34,496 nt of DNA from NCBI GenBank assembly GCA_013153605.1, contig JAADED010000045.1, positions 1 to 34,496 on the forward strand, written 5' to 3'. Both the position numbers and the translations under genes were made by a program. This DNA is from Chlorobiota bacterium. Lineage in GTDB: Bacteria > Bacteroidota > Bacteroidia > Flavobacteriales > Flavobacteriaceae. Positions 1-7,625 of the stretch are shown piece by piece. The notes below the pieces were generated by a model. It searched no databases. It was not told the origin of the DNA and saw only the letters and a list, made by a program, of their open reading frames with translations. Within the stretch, counting starts at the first letter, position 1. Each line of letters opens with the position of its first letter.

Positions 1-6
1 AAAGAA

Positions 7-375
7 TTATTGTTCCTCGCCGGTATTTTGAGGGGCGGTTTGCCCTTGCCCTTGGGTGCCGATGGGAGCGTTCTGTTGAACGGGCGGGAGGGCGGGTTGT
101 TCCACTTCTTCGGGCACGTTGATTTCCACCGGTTCTTCCGCCTGCTTAAACACGATGGTATTGGACAACAGAATCAATCCGATCATAATGGCGAACAGGG
201 TCCAGGTGGCTTTTTCCAAAAAGTCGGTGGTTTGTTTGACTCCTCCGATCATGGCGCTTCCGCCGCCGAAGGTGCTGTCCAGTCCTCCTCCTTTGGGGTT
301 TTGCACCATAATGACGGCGATCAACAATACGGCGGACACCACGATCAAAATGAGAAAAACAATGAAAAGTTTCAT
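7..375 (-). CDS. secG: Preprotein translocase subunit SecG
   Basis: This is the SecG subunit of the SecYEG inner-membrane channel, which assists SecA-driven export. The 122-residue product has the family layout: a first membrane helix at about residues 3-24, a conserved polar loop with VQNPKGGGL and a Gly-rich GGGSAM stretch, and a second helix at about 57-76. A Pro/Gln/Glu-rich C-terminal tail follows, as is common in Bacteroidota. The ATG at 375 overlaps the stop of the upstream TPR gene by 4 bp (ATGA), so it is probably the last gene of a translationally coupled unit. The stop is only 6 bp from the window edge, so any terminator lies outside. Confidence 0.95.
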   Translation of the reverse strand: MKLFIVFLILIVVSAVLLIAVIMVQNPKGGGLDSTFGGGSAMIGGVKQTTDFLEKATWTLFAIMIGLILLSNTIVFKQAEEPVEINVPEEVEQPALPPVQQNAPIGTQGQGQTAPQNTGEEQ

Positions 376-1163
376 GCTCGGTGATTTTTTTGGTTCATCA
401 AAGATTTGACTTCGGCCATACGTCGTGCAAAGTAACGATTTTTTGACGGATATTTCAACTTGAGGATCTCGAAGGCTTTCAAGGCTTTGTCATACTTTTT
501 TTGCTTGATGTACAAATTGGCCAAGGTTTCGGTCATCAACCCGGGATGTTCGGTTACGCTTCGTTCGGCTTCGGGAAGGGGAGCTCCGCCCGGGGCCGAT
601 TTGGGCGGGCGCGAAGGGCGTATCTCGCCTCCGGAAGCTAAAAATCGCTCGATGAGGGCCATGGTTTTGTCGGGCTTGGAAGCGAAGGAGGGAGGTTCTT
701 TCCGACTGCGGGCGAAATATTTTACCCATTCCGTATAACGCATGCGAGAGGGGGAAGACGTAGAGGATTCTTCCCGGGATTCGAGCGGTGCGGTTTCCTC
801 GATTCCTTCTTTTTTAGCTTCGACGAGGTTTGTTGAAACTTTCTCGGTTTCTCGGGTTTCCTTTTGAATTTTGAGTTCGGCTTCCTTTTCGGCTTTTTCG
901 CTCTCCGGTATAGCGGCGGGGGCTTGGGGTAGCATGCCTTTCAGCACGAACCTTCGCAAGTGGGCGCGGTCCGTGGTGACGACCGCCGCTTTGGGGAGCC
1001 AATTGCCGTATGCCGTGGGGTCTTTTTCATGCCACCGGGCCAGCAACAATGCCCGCGGGGCTTGGAAATAAGGGTAGCGCAATACCAGCTCTTCCAGCAA
1101 GTCCGGTTCGACCGAGGCCGGATGTTCCAACATGGCGATAAGGCGTTCCCGTGTGTTTACCAT
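372..1163 (-). CDS. TPR-containing protein, conserved Bacteroidota unknown
   Basis: I do not know a function. The 263-residue protein has no signal peptide or membrane helix, so it should be cytoplasmic. The N-terminal ~70 residues are helical (LLEELVLRYPYFQAPRALLLARW). Residues ~90-140 are a charged, low-complexity linker rich in Glu and Lys. The middle holds a short conserved-looking motif (MRYTEWVKYF, then TMALIERFLASGG). The last ~55 residues form a tetratricopeptide-like hairpin (ETLANLYIKQKKYDKALKAF). It overlaps lptE by 7 bp upstream and secG by 4 bp downstream. From memory, this kind of protein often sits beside lptE and secG in Bacteroidota, which suggests an envelope-linked scaffolding role; that is inference. 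Confidence 0.85.
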   Translation of the reverse strand: MVNTRERLIAMLEHPASVEPDLLEELVLRYPYFQAPRALLLARWHEKDPTAYGNWLPKAAVVTTDRAHLRRFVLKGMLPQAPAAIPESEKAEKEAELKIQKETRETEKVSTNLVEAKKEGIEETAPLESREESSTSSPSRMRYTEWVKYFARSRKEPPSFASKPDKTMALIERFLASGGEIRPSRPPKSAPGGAPLPEAERSVTEHPGLMTETLANLYIKQKKYDKALKAFEILKLKYPSKNRYFARRMAEVKSLMNQKNHRA

Positions 1164-1654
1164 TTGGCCAAGGTATCGGTGAATATTTCCTGGGTGATCT
1201 GTTCGATAATGGTTTGATGGGCTTCGGCTTGCACGTCCGACAGCATTTTGTCGGCGGGAAAATCGTAAAAATAGGAATAGGTTTTTGTAAAATTGTTTTC
1301 GGGATGTTTGGTGTCGGTGAATTCCAATTTAAGCTTGACGGTCAACCGGTTGAGGGCGGCCGTTTGATCGGCGGTAGCCGCCGCGGGTTGGACGTGGTAG
1401 TCGGTGATGGTGCCGTTGTAAATCAAATCGCCGTTTTGCGGCTGGTAATCCAGCCGGCTCATTTGTTGGATTTTGTCCGTGAGCGCAAACCGGAATTCGT
1501 CGGCAAAGCCCGGTACCACCAGCGAAGCGGTATTGCCGAAAGGCAATACGGTAAAAGTCTTTACGTCGGGCTCGATGTTTACTCCCGAGAAAGAGTAAAT
1601 TCCGCATCCGCTCAAGGCAAGCGAGAGCCACCATATGAATACCCGTCGAATCAC
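1157..1654 (-). CDS. lptE: LptE-like LPS-assembly lipoprotein
   Basis: The product is a 165-residue lipoprotein resembling the Bacteroidota LptE family, the plug partner of LptD that inserts lipopolysaccharide at the outer membrane. The signal sequence ends in a lipobox, SLALSGC, with the acylated Cys at residue 17, followed by GIYSFSGVNI. The body is beta-rich with the family-like pattern of a short 'FTVLPFGN' strand and a helical end (HQTIIEQITQEIFTDTLAKW). The start codon is GTG at 1654, overlapping the stop of the sigma-54 activator by 4 bp (GTGA). No in-frame ATG fits the lipobox. It sits between the activator and the TPR/secG pair in one minus-strand operon. Confidence 0.85.
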   Translation of the reverse strand: MIRRVFIWWLSLALSGCGIYSFSGVNIEPDVKTFTVLPFGNTASLVVPGFADEFRFALTDKIQQMSRLDYQPQNGDLIYNGTITDYHVQPAAATADQTAALNRLTVKLKLEFTDTKHPENNFTKTYSYFYDFPADKMLSDVQAEAHQTIIEQITQEIFTDTLAKW

Positions 1655-2889
1655 CGCAAATTGTATTGTTTGATTTTCCGGTAAAGCGTGCGTTCCGATA
1701 TGCCCAATTCTTTGGCCGCCGGTTTGCGGCGTCCGTTGTGTTTTTCCAACGCTTTTTTGATCAGATCTTTCTCTTTTTCCACCAGCGAGAGGGTTTCTTC
1801 TTCCTTTTTTTCTTCCGCCACTTCGGCGGGCTTATGTTCTTCCACGATGGTGTAGGCTGGTTCTTCCACTTTGGCGTCGTCGGGGCGGGCGGGCGGAGCT
1901 TCTATGGACACCACTTTTTCGGGTTTGGTATCCGCCGGGGCGTTGAGGGCCGGTTGTCCGCTATTGACCAAATCGTTGACCACCGTTTTGAGCCGGTCCA
2001 CGTCTTTTTTGAGTTCAAACAGAAATTTGAAAATCAGCTCTCTGTCTTTGTCGAAATCGAAGCGGGCTTTCTCGCCGGCCACCACTTCGGGCAAGTTGCG
2101 CTTGTAATCGGGTAAATATTTACGAAGAATTTCGGGAGTGATGGTGCGTGTCTCCTCCAAAATGGACATTTGTTCCACCAGATTGCGCAATTCCCGGATG
2201 TTGCCGGGCCAATGGTATTTTTTGAGCATTTCCTGGGCTTCGGGCGTTAGGCGCACGGGCGGCGTGTGGTATTTGTAGGCGAAATCCGAGGCAAATTTTC
2301 GAAACAGGAGGATCACGTCGTCTCCCCGTTCGCGGAGGGGAGGCAAAGGGATTTCCACCGTGTTGAGGCGATAGTAGAGGTCCTCGCGGAATTTCCCTTC
2401 CTCCACCAGGCGGCGCAAATCCTTATTGGTGGCCGCTACGATGCGCACGTCGGTTTTTTCCACTTTGGACGAACCCACTTTGATAAATTCCCCCGTTTCC
2501 AACACCCGAAGGAGGCGTACCTGCGTAGTGAGAGGCAATTCGCCCACTTCGTCCAAAAAGAGGGTTCCTCCGTTGGCCACTTCGAAATATCCCTTGCGGG
2601 TGCCGGTAGCTCCGGTGAAGGCCCCTTTTTCGTGTCCGAACAATTCGCTGTCGATGGTGCCTTCGGGAATGGCGCCGCAATTGATGGCAAAATAGGGACC
2701 GTGCTTGCGATGCGAAAAATGGTGAATGATTTTGGGTATGGTTTCTTTACCCGTTCCGCTTTCGCCGGTTACCAGCACGCTGATATCGGTAGGGGCCACG
2801 CGAATGGCCCGTTGGATGGCGTGGTTGAGTTTGGGATTGTTGCCGATGATGCCGAACCGTTGCTTGACCGATTGAATGTCCGTTGTCAT
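1651..2889 (-). CDS. Sigma-54-dependent transcriptional activator (no receiver domain)
   Basis: This is a 412-residue bacterial enhancer-binding protein that remodels RpoN-RNA polymerase by ATP hydrolysis. The AAA+ domain spans about residues 13-245, with Walker A GESGTGKE at 42-49, the sigma-54-contacting loop GAFTGA at 89-94 and Walker B GGTLFLDE at 107-114. Arginine-finger region residues (REDLYYRLN) follow. A charged linker of ~110 residues leads to a Fis-type helix-turn-helix at the C-terminus (KELGISERTLYRKIKQYNL). There is no N-terminal receiver, GAF or PAS domain, so the protein begins almost directly at AAA+. Control must come through a partner or expression level. It is the first gene of a tight unit with lptE, which suggests an envelope-linked regulon. 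Confidence 0.93.
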   Translation of the reverse strand: MTTDIQSVKQRFGIIGNNPKLNHAIQRAIRVAPTDISVLVTGESGTGKETIPKIIHHFSHRKHGPYFAINCGAIPEGTIDSELFGHEKGAFTGATGTRKGYFEVANGGTLFLDEVGELPLTTQVRLLRVLETGEFIKVGSSKVEKTDVRIVAATNKDLRRLVEEGKFREDLYYRLNTVEIPLPPLRERGDDVILLFRKFASDFAYKYHTPPVRLTPEAQEMLKKYHWPGNIRELRNLVEQMSILEETRTITPEILRKYLPDYKRNLPEVVAGEKARFDFDKDRELIFKFLFELKKDVDRLKTVVNDLVNSGQPALNAPADTKPEKVVSIEAPPARPDDAKVEEPAYTIVEEHKPAEVAEEKKEEETLSLVEKEKDLIKKALEKHNGRRKPAAKELGISERTLYRKIKQYNLR

Positions 2890-2921
2890 AAAAAATTAAT
2901 AAGGTTTTTATTAATGATTGG

Positions 2922-4352
2922 TCATACCCGTTTTCCCAACAAAGTGGCGCCGGTGGTGTCTTCGATATGAACATTAACGAAATCTCCCGGCTTTTCTTTA
3001 CCCGTTTTCGGAAATACGACCACCGCATTTTGCAAGGTGCGTCCCATCCAATGGGCGTCCGATTTTTTCGAATTCCCTTCGATCAACACTTCAAAGGTGC
3101 GTCCCACGTAATTTTTCATCCGGGCTTTGGAATGGGCGTTTTGTTTGGCAATGATTTCGTTGAGCCGCCGGATTTTTATACCTCGCGGCACATCGTCTTC
3201 ATACAGGCGGGCGGCCGCCGTGCCGGGACGTTCCGAATAGGCGAACATGTACCCGAAATCGAACACCACTTCGTCCATTAGAGAGAGGGTTTGGGCATGG
3301 TCCTCTTCGGTTTCGCCCGGAAAGCCGGCAATCACGTCGTGCGAGAGGGCGATGTCGGGAATGCGTTCCCGGATGCGGCGGATCAAATCCAAATATTGCT
3401 CGCGCGTATATTGGCGGTTCATTCGCCGGAGGATGCGGTTGCTTCCCGATTGAAAAGGGAGATGGATATACCGTCCCACGTTCGGATGACGGGCAATCAC
3501 GTCGATAACCCGGTCGGTCATGTCCTGGGGGTTGGAAGTGGTGAAGCGAATGCGCATATCGGGAAAAGCCGCGGCCACCCGGTCGAGCAATTCCGCAAAA
3601 TCCACGGCCGAAGCACGAACTTCGGGCGGTTGCTTGTAAAATTCTTTTTTGGGGCCTCCGCCGTACCAGAGGTAGCTGTCCACATTTTGACCCAAGAGGG
3701 TAACTTCCTTAAACCCTTTGTCCCGTAACCGGGCGATTTCTCGGAGGATGGTTTCCGGATTCCGGCTGCGCTCCCGCCCGCGGGTGTAGGGCACCACGCA
3801 AAAGGTGCACATATTGTCGCATCCCCGGGTAATGGACACAAAAGCCGAGATGCCATTGGACATGATATGCACCGGCTCGATGTCGTCGTAAGTTTCTTCC
3901 AGGCTCAGGAGGACGTTCACCGCTTTGCGGCCGTCTTCCAAATCTTTGATCATGGCGGGCAATTGGCGGTAGGCGTCGGGCCCGGCCACCAGGTCCACCA
4001 ATTCCTCTTCTTCCAATAATTTATCTTTGAGCCGCTCGGCCATGCATCCCACCAATCCTACTTTCAGATCGGGATTGTGTCGTTTGATGCTTTTGAATTG
4101 TTTCAGCCGGTTGCGTACGGTTTGTTCGGCTTTGTCGCGAACGGCGCAGGTATTGACCAAAATCAAATCCGCCAGGCGGGGATCCGAAGTGATGGTATAT
4201 CCTTGTCCTTCAAGGATACTGGCGATGATTTCCGAATCGTTGGCATTCATCTGGCATCCGTAGGTCTCGATATATACGTGTCGCAAACCCCCGCCCCGCC
4301 CGCGTTCGCGAACCGGGATGCGCGCAAAAGTATGTGCTGATTTTTGATTCAT
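2922..4352 (-). CDS. miaB: tRNA-2-methylthio-N6-dimethylallyladenosine synthase MiaB
   Basis: This radical-SAM methylthiotransferase adds the 2-methylthio group to i6A37 of tRNAs reading UNN codons. The 476-residue protein has three domains in the usual order. The N-terminal domain carries the auxiliary cluster cysteines at about 33 (ETYGCQMN), 69 (VNTCAVR) and 103 (VGCMAE). The radical SAM core has CxxxCxxC at about 178/182/185 (RGCDNMCTFCVVPYTRGRE). The C-terminal TRAM domain ends in GATLLGKRV. I take the ATG at 4352; the frame extends 4 codons further to a TTG at 4364, but a TATCTTTG promoter element lies only 18 bp upstream of the ATG. It is separated from the sigma-54 activator by 32 bp and may be co-transcribed with it. 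Confidence 0.96.
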   Translation of the reverse strand: MNQKSAHTFARIPVRERGRGGGLRHVYIETYGCQMNANDSEIIASILEGQGYTITSDPRLADLILVNTCAVRDKAEQTVRNRLKQFKSIKRHNPDLKVGLVGCMAERLKDKLLEEEELVDLVAGPDAYRQLPAMIKDLEDGRKAVNVLLSLEETYDDIEPVHIMSNGISAFVSITRGCDNMCTFCVVPYTRGRERSRNPETILREIARLRDKGFKEVTLLGQNVDSYLWYGGGPKKEFYKQPPEVRASAVDFAELLDRVAAAFPDMRIRFTTSNPQDMTDRVIDVIARHPNVGRYIHLPFQSGSNRILRRMNRQYTREQYLDLIRRIRERIPDIALSHDVIAGFPGETEEDHAQTLSLMDEVVFDFGYMFAYSERPGTAAARLYEDDVPRGIKIRRLNEIIAKQNAHSKARMKNYVGRTFEVLIEGNSKKSDAHWMGRTLQNAVVVFPKTGKEKPGDFVNVHIEDTTGATLLGKRV

Positions 4353-4369
4353 GAACACGGTCAACCGGT

Positions 4370-4377
4370 CAAAGATA
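4370..4377 (-). promoter_or_regulatory. miaB promoter -7 element (TATCTTTG)
   Basis: The plus strand reads CAAAGATA, so the minus strand is TATCTTTG, a perfect match to the Bacteroidota TAnnTTTG -7 element. It ends 18 bp upstream of the miaB ATG. I see no TTG at the usual 17-23 bp spacing. A short direct repeat, ATGTCA-aa-ATGTCA, sits just upstream at 4386-4399 and could be an operator; that is speculative. Confidence 0.5.
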
Positions 4378-4410
4378 ACAAAATTATGTCAAAATGTCAT
4401 AAGGCCGGTT

Positions 4411-5988
4411 TCAGTCTTCTTCTTTTGCTTCGGTATAATAGATGATAAGTTCCAATGGTTTGTCGCCCGAGCGGTTACCTTGGAGCACGGTACCGTAAGG
4501 GATGAACCCGTCGGGGTCGAGGAAAGAGTTGGTTTTGCGTGCTTCCAGGAAGGCGCCCAAATTGTAGCAAACCCGTAAGCCGAGGTCCACGTTGGCGGAA
4601 TCTTTTCGGAGAATGCGTTTCACGTGTCGCGTGATGTTGAATTCATAGTAGCGCACGCCTTCCACCGAGTCGTGGCGGAGGCGGCCGTCGTAGGTGGAAA
4701 GGATGTAATTGAAGTCCACCATCTGGCCTTCGTCCGTAACGGGGTCCAGGTCGGTCAGCGGTTGGCCGCTTTGCAAATTGTACAAATAAAGTTGTTGCGG
4801 AAGTTCTTCGTCTTCCATACCTGCCATTTCGGTTTCATCCACATAGAGGCGGAGGTTCACCTGGTTGATCATCCAATCGTTGTTGCGGAGGTTGTAGAGT
4901 TCCACCGGGTCGAACAGGCGAATCACTCCCATGGCGCCCGCATCACCTTTGACATAAATTTTTTCTTCCCCGTTTTGGCGGTCGGGTGCAGTCAGGCGTT
5001 GTTGAACCGAGGGGAGGAAATCCTTTTCGTAGTGCTGAATGAGCCGCGTGGGCAAAAGGATGATTTTTTCCACCCCGTGGTCCGGGTAATCGTCGGATGT
5101 GTCGTTGGGCGTTCCGTTATCGTTGATAAACATGTACCGATATGCCAACACCAATTGCACGCCCGCCGGGTCGAGCAACATAAAAGACCCGTCTTGATTC
5201 ACCGCTTCGGTATGTACGTATATTCCCCGGAAATAATTGAGGAACAATCCGGGATCGCTCATTTGGGGCGTGCCCGCGCGGTCCACGAATTTTCGTTTGA
5301 AGAAAGCGGTATCCAACCGAACTACGAAATGGGGCGGCAAAGTGTCTCCGCTGAATCCGGGCATGTCTTTCATATCTTCCACTTCCAAACCCGATTCTCC
5401 GCTGACGGGGATGGTATCCACGATGTAGTAGGGTTCGGGCACGTAATCGGGGTCGTGGGCCAGAAGGTTGCGCGTACGCGAAAGAAAATCGAAGTCGGAA
5501 TAAAAATGGTTGGGTGTCAATAAGTTGTTGTTCGGATCGTAGGGATAGAGATAATATCCCGATTCATATACTTTGACCGAAATAGGACGGGTGCCGTACA
5601 CGCTGTCCAAATCGTATATGGGTTCGGTGTCGGTGCTGAGGTCTTCGTTTTTGGTGGCGAAAAAGGGAATGCGCAATTCTACGAACAAAATGGAATCGGC
5701 GTTAATAAAATTAATGGAATTAAAAGCCGGCGAGTGGTTGAACTGAATCAGCAAATCGGCCGAGGACAATCCGAATGCCGGATGGCGATATATCCCCAGG
5801 TTGATCAAAAGAGGCAATTCGCCCGACACGCGCTCCACATCCTTGCTGTAGGCGCGCACTTTGGCTTGATAGGTTTTGAATTCGAAATTTTCCTCTTTGA
5901 TCGTATCGAATCCGGCGGTGGAAAAATCTTTCTTACATCCGGTCAGCAGGAGCATCCATACCCCGGTCCACCATATCCATTTTTTCAT
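4411..5988 (-). CDS. DUF4270-type outer-membrane-associated lipoprotein
   Basis: The product is a 525-residue predicted lipoprotein with a hydrophobic signal and the lipobox LLLTGC (Cys at residue 18 from this start), then KKDF. It matches what I remember of the Bacteroidota DUF4270 family in length, in the early 'FKTYQAKVRAYSKD' region, in repeated beta segments with statements such as LGIYRHPAFG, and in its place beside the GlgA-like gene. The family has no established biochemical role. No catalytic motif is visible. The frame continues to a TTG at 6000 and an ATG at 5994; I chose the ATG giving MKKWIWW as the more typical signal start. The gap to the upstream GlgA-like stop is only a few bases, so the two are probably translationally linked. 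Confidence 0.85.
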   Translation of the reverse strand: MKKWIWWTGVWMLLLTGCKKDFSTAGFDTIKEENFEFKTYQAKVRAYSKDVERVSGELPLLINLGIYRHPAFGLSSADLLIQFNHSPAFNSINFINADSILFVELRIPFFATKNEDLSTDTEPIYDLDSVYGTRPISVKVYESGYYLYPYDPNNNLLTPNHFYSDFDFLSRTRNLLAHDPDYVPEPYYIVDTIPVSGESGLEVEDMKDMPGFSGDTLPPHFVVRLDTAFFKRKFVDRAGTPQMSDPGLFLNYFRGIYVHTEAVNQDGSFMLLDPAGVQLVLAYRYMFINDNGTPNDTSDDYPDHGVEKIILLPTRLIQHYEKDFLPSVQQRLTAPDRQNGEEKIYVKGDAGAMGVIRLFDPVELYNLRNNDWMINQVNLRLYVDETEMAGMEDEELPQQLYLYNLQSGQPLTDLDPVTDEGQMVDFNYILSTYDGRLRHDSVEGVRYYEFNITRHVKRILRKDSANVDLGLRVCYNLGAFLEARKTNSFLDPDGFIPYGTVLQGNRSGDKPLELIIYYTEAKEED

Positions 5989-5996
5989 GTCCATGT

Positions 5997-6815
5997 TCAA
6001 TGTGCTTCGAATTGTTTTAACAGGTCCACAAACAGGCGGGGGTTTTCTTCGAGAAGGGGGAGGGTGATTTTACCTTTGATACGGGGAAATTCCTTGTAAA
6101 TTTGTTCCAATTCGGGCGGAAGATCTTCGTCACCCGCCATAAGGATATCCGAATAATGCGAAGCGCCCCGTTCCAGATTTACCACGGTGGGAGGAAGGTA
6201 AACCTTGTATTTTTCGGGCGGAATTTCGTCGAACCGGAATTTTTTCTCCAAATCCCCGGGCAATTCGCCTTCGAACATTTCGTCTTTGACCAGGAAATGG
6301 ATGAGTTTGGATTTTTCGAACAAAGGTTCGTGGGCATAGTAGGTCTTGAGATAGAGCGGAAGAAAATCGGTAAACCACCCCAGGGTAATGATATAATCGG
6401 CGTCCCAATTGAGTTTTTTGGCCGTTTCCACCACGCTTTTACTGAAGAAAATCATAAAGTCGGTCAGATCTTTGCGCAAGGAGCCGTCTTCTTCGTAAAA
6501 GAGAATTTTTTGGTTGAAATTTTCCATGCTGTCGATGAAATACACTTGCATGCGCTCCTTGGGAATGGACGCCACTTTGATAATGAGGGGGATATCTTCG
6601 TCGTCCACCACGATGTTGGTCCCCGAAAGGCGAATTACTTCGTGGAGTTGCAAGCGGCGTTCGCTGATGACGCCGAAACGGGGCATCATCATGCGTACGT
6701 GCGCCCCGGCGGATGTGACGGCTTTGGCCAGGCGGAAGGCCAATTCGGTAAAGGGGGCGTAGGTCAAATAGGGAGGAAATCCGGTGGAGGCTATGAGGAA
6801 TCGCTTGTCTTTCAT
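5997..6815 (-). CDS. Short GlgA-like (GT5 N-terminal domain) protein
   Basis: This 272-residue protein resembles only the N-terminal Rossmann half of glycogen/starch synthase. Conserved features include the opening RFLIASTGFPPY, then RLAKAVTSAGAHVRMMMPRFG, and the LHEVIRLSG...VYFIDS region that I recognise from the Bacteroidota 'glycogen/starch synthase' family of this size. The classical ADP-glucose-binding K-T-G-G-L near the N-terminus is replaced by TYAPFTEL, and the whole C-terminal GT-B domain is absent, so glucan synthesis by this protein alone is doubtful. The frame opens 23 codons earlier, but the ATG at 6815 matches the family start. It begins 24 bp downstream of a TATCTTTG element and is followed directly by the DUF4270-type gene. 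Confidence 0.85.
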   Translation of the reverse strand: MKDKRFLIASTGFPPYLTYAPFTELAFRLAKAVTSAGAHVRMMMPRFGVISERRLQLHEVIRLSGTNIVVDDEDIPLIIKVASIPKERMQVYFIDSMENFNQKILFYEEDGSLRKDLTDFMIFFSKSVVETAKKLNWDADYIITLGWFTDFLPLYLKTYYAHEPLFEKSKLIHFLVKDEMFEGELPGDLEKKFRFDEIPPEKYKVYLPPTVVNLERGASHYSDILMAGDEDLPPELEQIYKEFPRIKGKITLPLLEENPRLFVDLLKQFEAH

Positions 6816-6838
6816 AAAGGCACACTCAATCTTAATGG

Positions 6839-6868
6839 CAAAGATACAAAAATAAAGGGAAACCCTTT
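6839..6868 (-). promoter_or_regulatory. Promoter -7 element and adjacent inverted repeat of the GlgA-like gene
   Basis: TATCTTTG on the minus strand (6839-6846) matches TAnnTTTG and lies 24 bp upstream of the ATG at 6815. Immediately upstream is the inverted repeat AAAGGG-aaa-CCCTTT (6854-6868), placed where it would fall in the -7/-33 spacer. The nearest TTG is at an over-long spacing of about 27 bp. The repeat could be an operator or a weak hairpin. Confidence 0.45.
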
Positions 6869-6987
6869 TCGTCCAAAAGGGCAAGAGTGTGCCAAAGTGG
6901 CTGATATCGAATAAATTTTAACCCGAAATTAAGGGTGTTGTGCAAAGATTCCTCAAAATATAAACCCGTTTGCCAATCGACCGATAG

Positions 6988-7069
6988 TGCGGGTGGAGGG
7001 ACTCGAACCCCCATGCCTTGCGGCACCGGATCCTAAGTCCGGCGCGTCTACCGATTCCGCCACACCCGC
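6988..7069 (-). tRNA. tRNA-Leu, anticodon UAG
   Basis: The minus strand folds into an 82-nt class II tRNA. The acceptor stem pairs GCGGGTG with CACCCGC, followed by discriminator A. The D arm has GGCGGAATCGGTAGACGC. The anticodon stem CCGGA/TCCGG encloses CTTAGGA, giving anticodon UAG (reads CUN leucine). A long variable arm (GTGCCGCAAGGCAT) and a T arm with GGTTCGAGTCC complete it. The CCA tail is not encoded (CTA follows). It lies between the downstream GlgA-like gene and an upstream lipoprotein gene, with a TATATTTG promoter element 11 bp upstream. Confidence 0.97.
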
Positions 7070-7070
7070 A

Positions 7071-7102
7071 AAAATGCCCGCAAATATACAAAACTTGCGG
7101 GC
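7071..7102 (-). terminator. Intrinsic terminator of the lipoprotein operon
   Basis: On the minus strand GCCCGCAA (7102-7095) pairs perfectly with TTGCGGGC (7083-7076), with an 11-nt loop, followed by ATTTTT (7075-7070). It lies 19 bp after the stop of the 7122-7613 gene and just before the tRNA-Leu. The loop and 3' arm contain the tRNA promoter -7 element. Confidence 0.7.
7081..7088 (-). promoter_or_regulatory. tRNA-Leu promoter -7 element (TATATTTG)
   Basis: The plus strand CAAATATA reads TATATTTG on the minus strand, a perfect TAnnTTTG. It is 11 bp upstream of the tRNA 5' end, predicting a leader of only a few bases. The only TTTTG upstream (7102-7106) is at about 13 bp, shorter than the usual spacing. 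The element is embedded in the terminator hairpin of the preceding gene. Confidence 0.55.
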
Positions 7103-7121
7103 AAAAGGGGAGTGAGCATGT

Positions 7122-7613
7122 TTACGGCTCGTACCGGTAAATAAATTCGAATTCTTCGCCCGTCGGCTCGCCCGATTCGTCCACTTCGTAAATTTTCACC
7201 CGGTACCTTACTTCCTGAGAATCGTAATTTACGTAGTGAAGAGCACCGTCGGGCGTGGTGGCTCCCCCGTCCAATACGTAGGGGCCGTCCAGCGGGTACG
7301 GCACGCCTATGTCCATGCGGGGGTAGCAGTTGCCGAAACATACTTCGAATTCGTCTCCCGTTCCGGTGGACGATTCCACGAGCATGGTGTATAACCGGAT
7401 GGGGTTGTCTTTTAAATTGCGGATTTTAAGCCCCAAAGTGGCCGAAGGGCCGAAGGTATGAAACACGAATTCCCGGCCGCTTTCCACCACATTTCCCAAC
7501 GGACCGATTACTTCGAAAGCCGGACCTTCGTCTTGAGGCTGTTCGGGTTCTTTTTTCTTACATCCGCTAAGTGCCATGGTGAGAATGAATGTAAAGATCA
7601 GTAGGCGTTTCAT
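7122..7613 (-). CDS. Small lipoprotein, unknown function
   Basis: I do not recognise a family with confidence. The 163-residue product has a clear lipoprotein signal, MALSGCKKKEP, with the acylated Cys at residue 18. An acidic/Gln-rich stretch (EPEQPQDEG) follows, then a beta-sandwich-like body. The segment ESGREFVFHTFGPSATLGLKIRNLKD resembles the start of the neighbouring Omp28-type protein (a 'quality plus noncovered difference' pattern), and CFGNC at about residues 92-96 could form a disulphide. It lies 12 bp downstream of the thioredoxin-type lipoprotein gene and is followed by a hairpin terminator, so the two form an operon. Cell-surface or periplasmic location is inferred from the signal. 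Confidence 0.8.
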   Translation of the reverse strand: MKRLLIFTFILTMALSGCKKKEPEQPQDEGPAFEVIGPLGNVVESGREFVFHTFGPSATLGLKIRNLKDNPIRLYTMLVESSTGTGDEFEVCFGNCYPRMDIGVPYPLDGPYVLDGGATTPDGALHYVNYDSQEVRYRVKIYEVDESGEPTGEEFEFIYRYEP

Positions 7614-7625
7614 ATTCCTAAAATT

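Noticed and set aside
2895-2915. Inverted repeat ATTAATAA/TTATTAAT between miaB and the sigma-54 activator gene
   Set aside because: The stem is A/T only and no T tract is positioned for termination; it may be chance in an AT-rich spacer.
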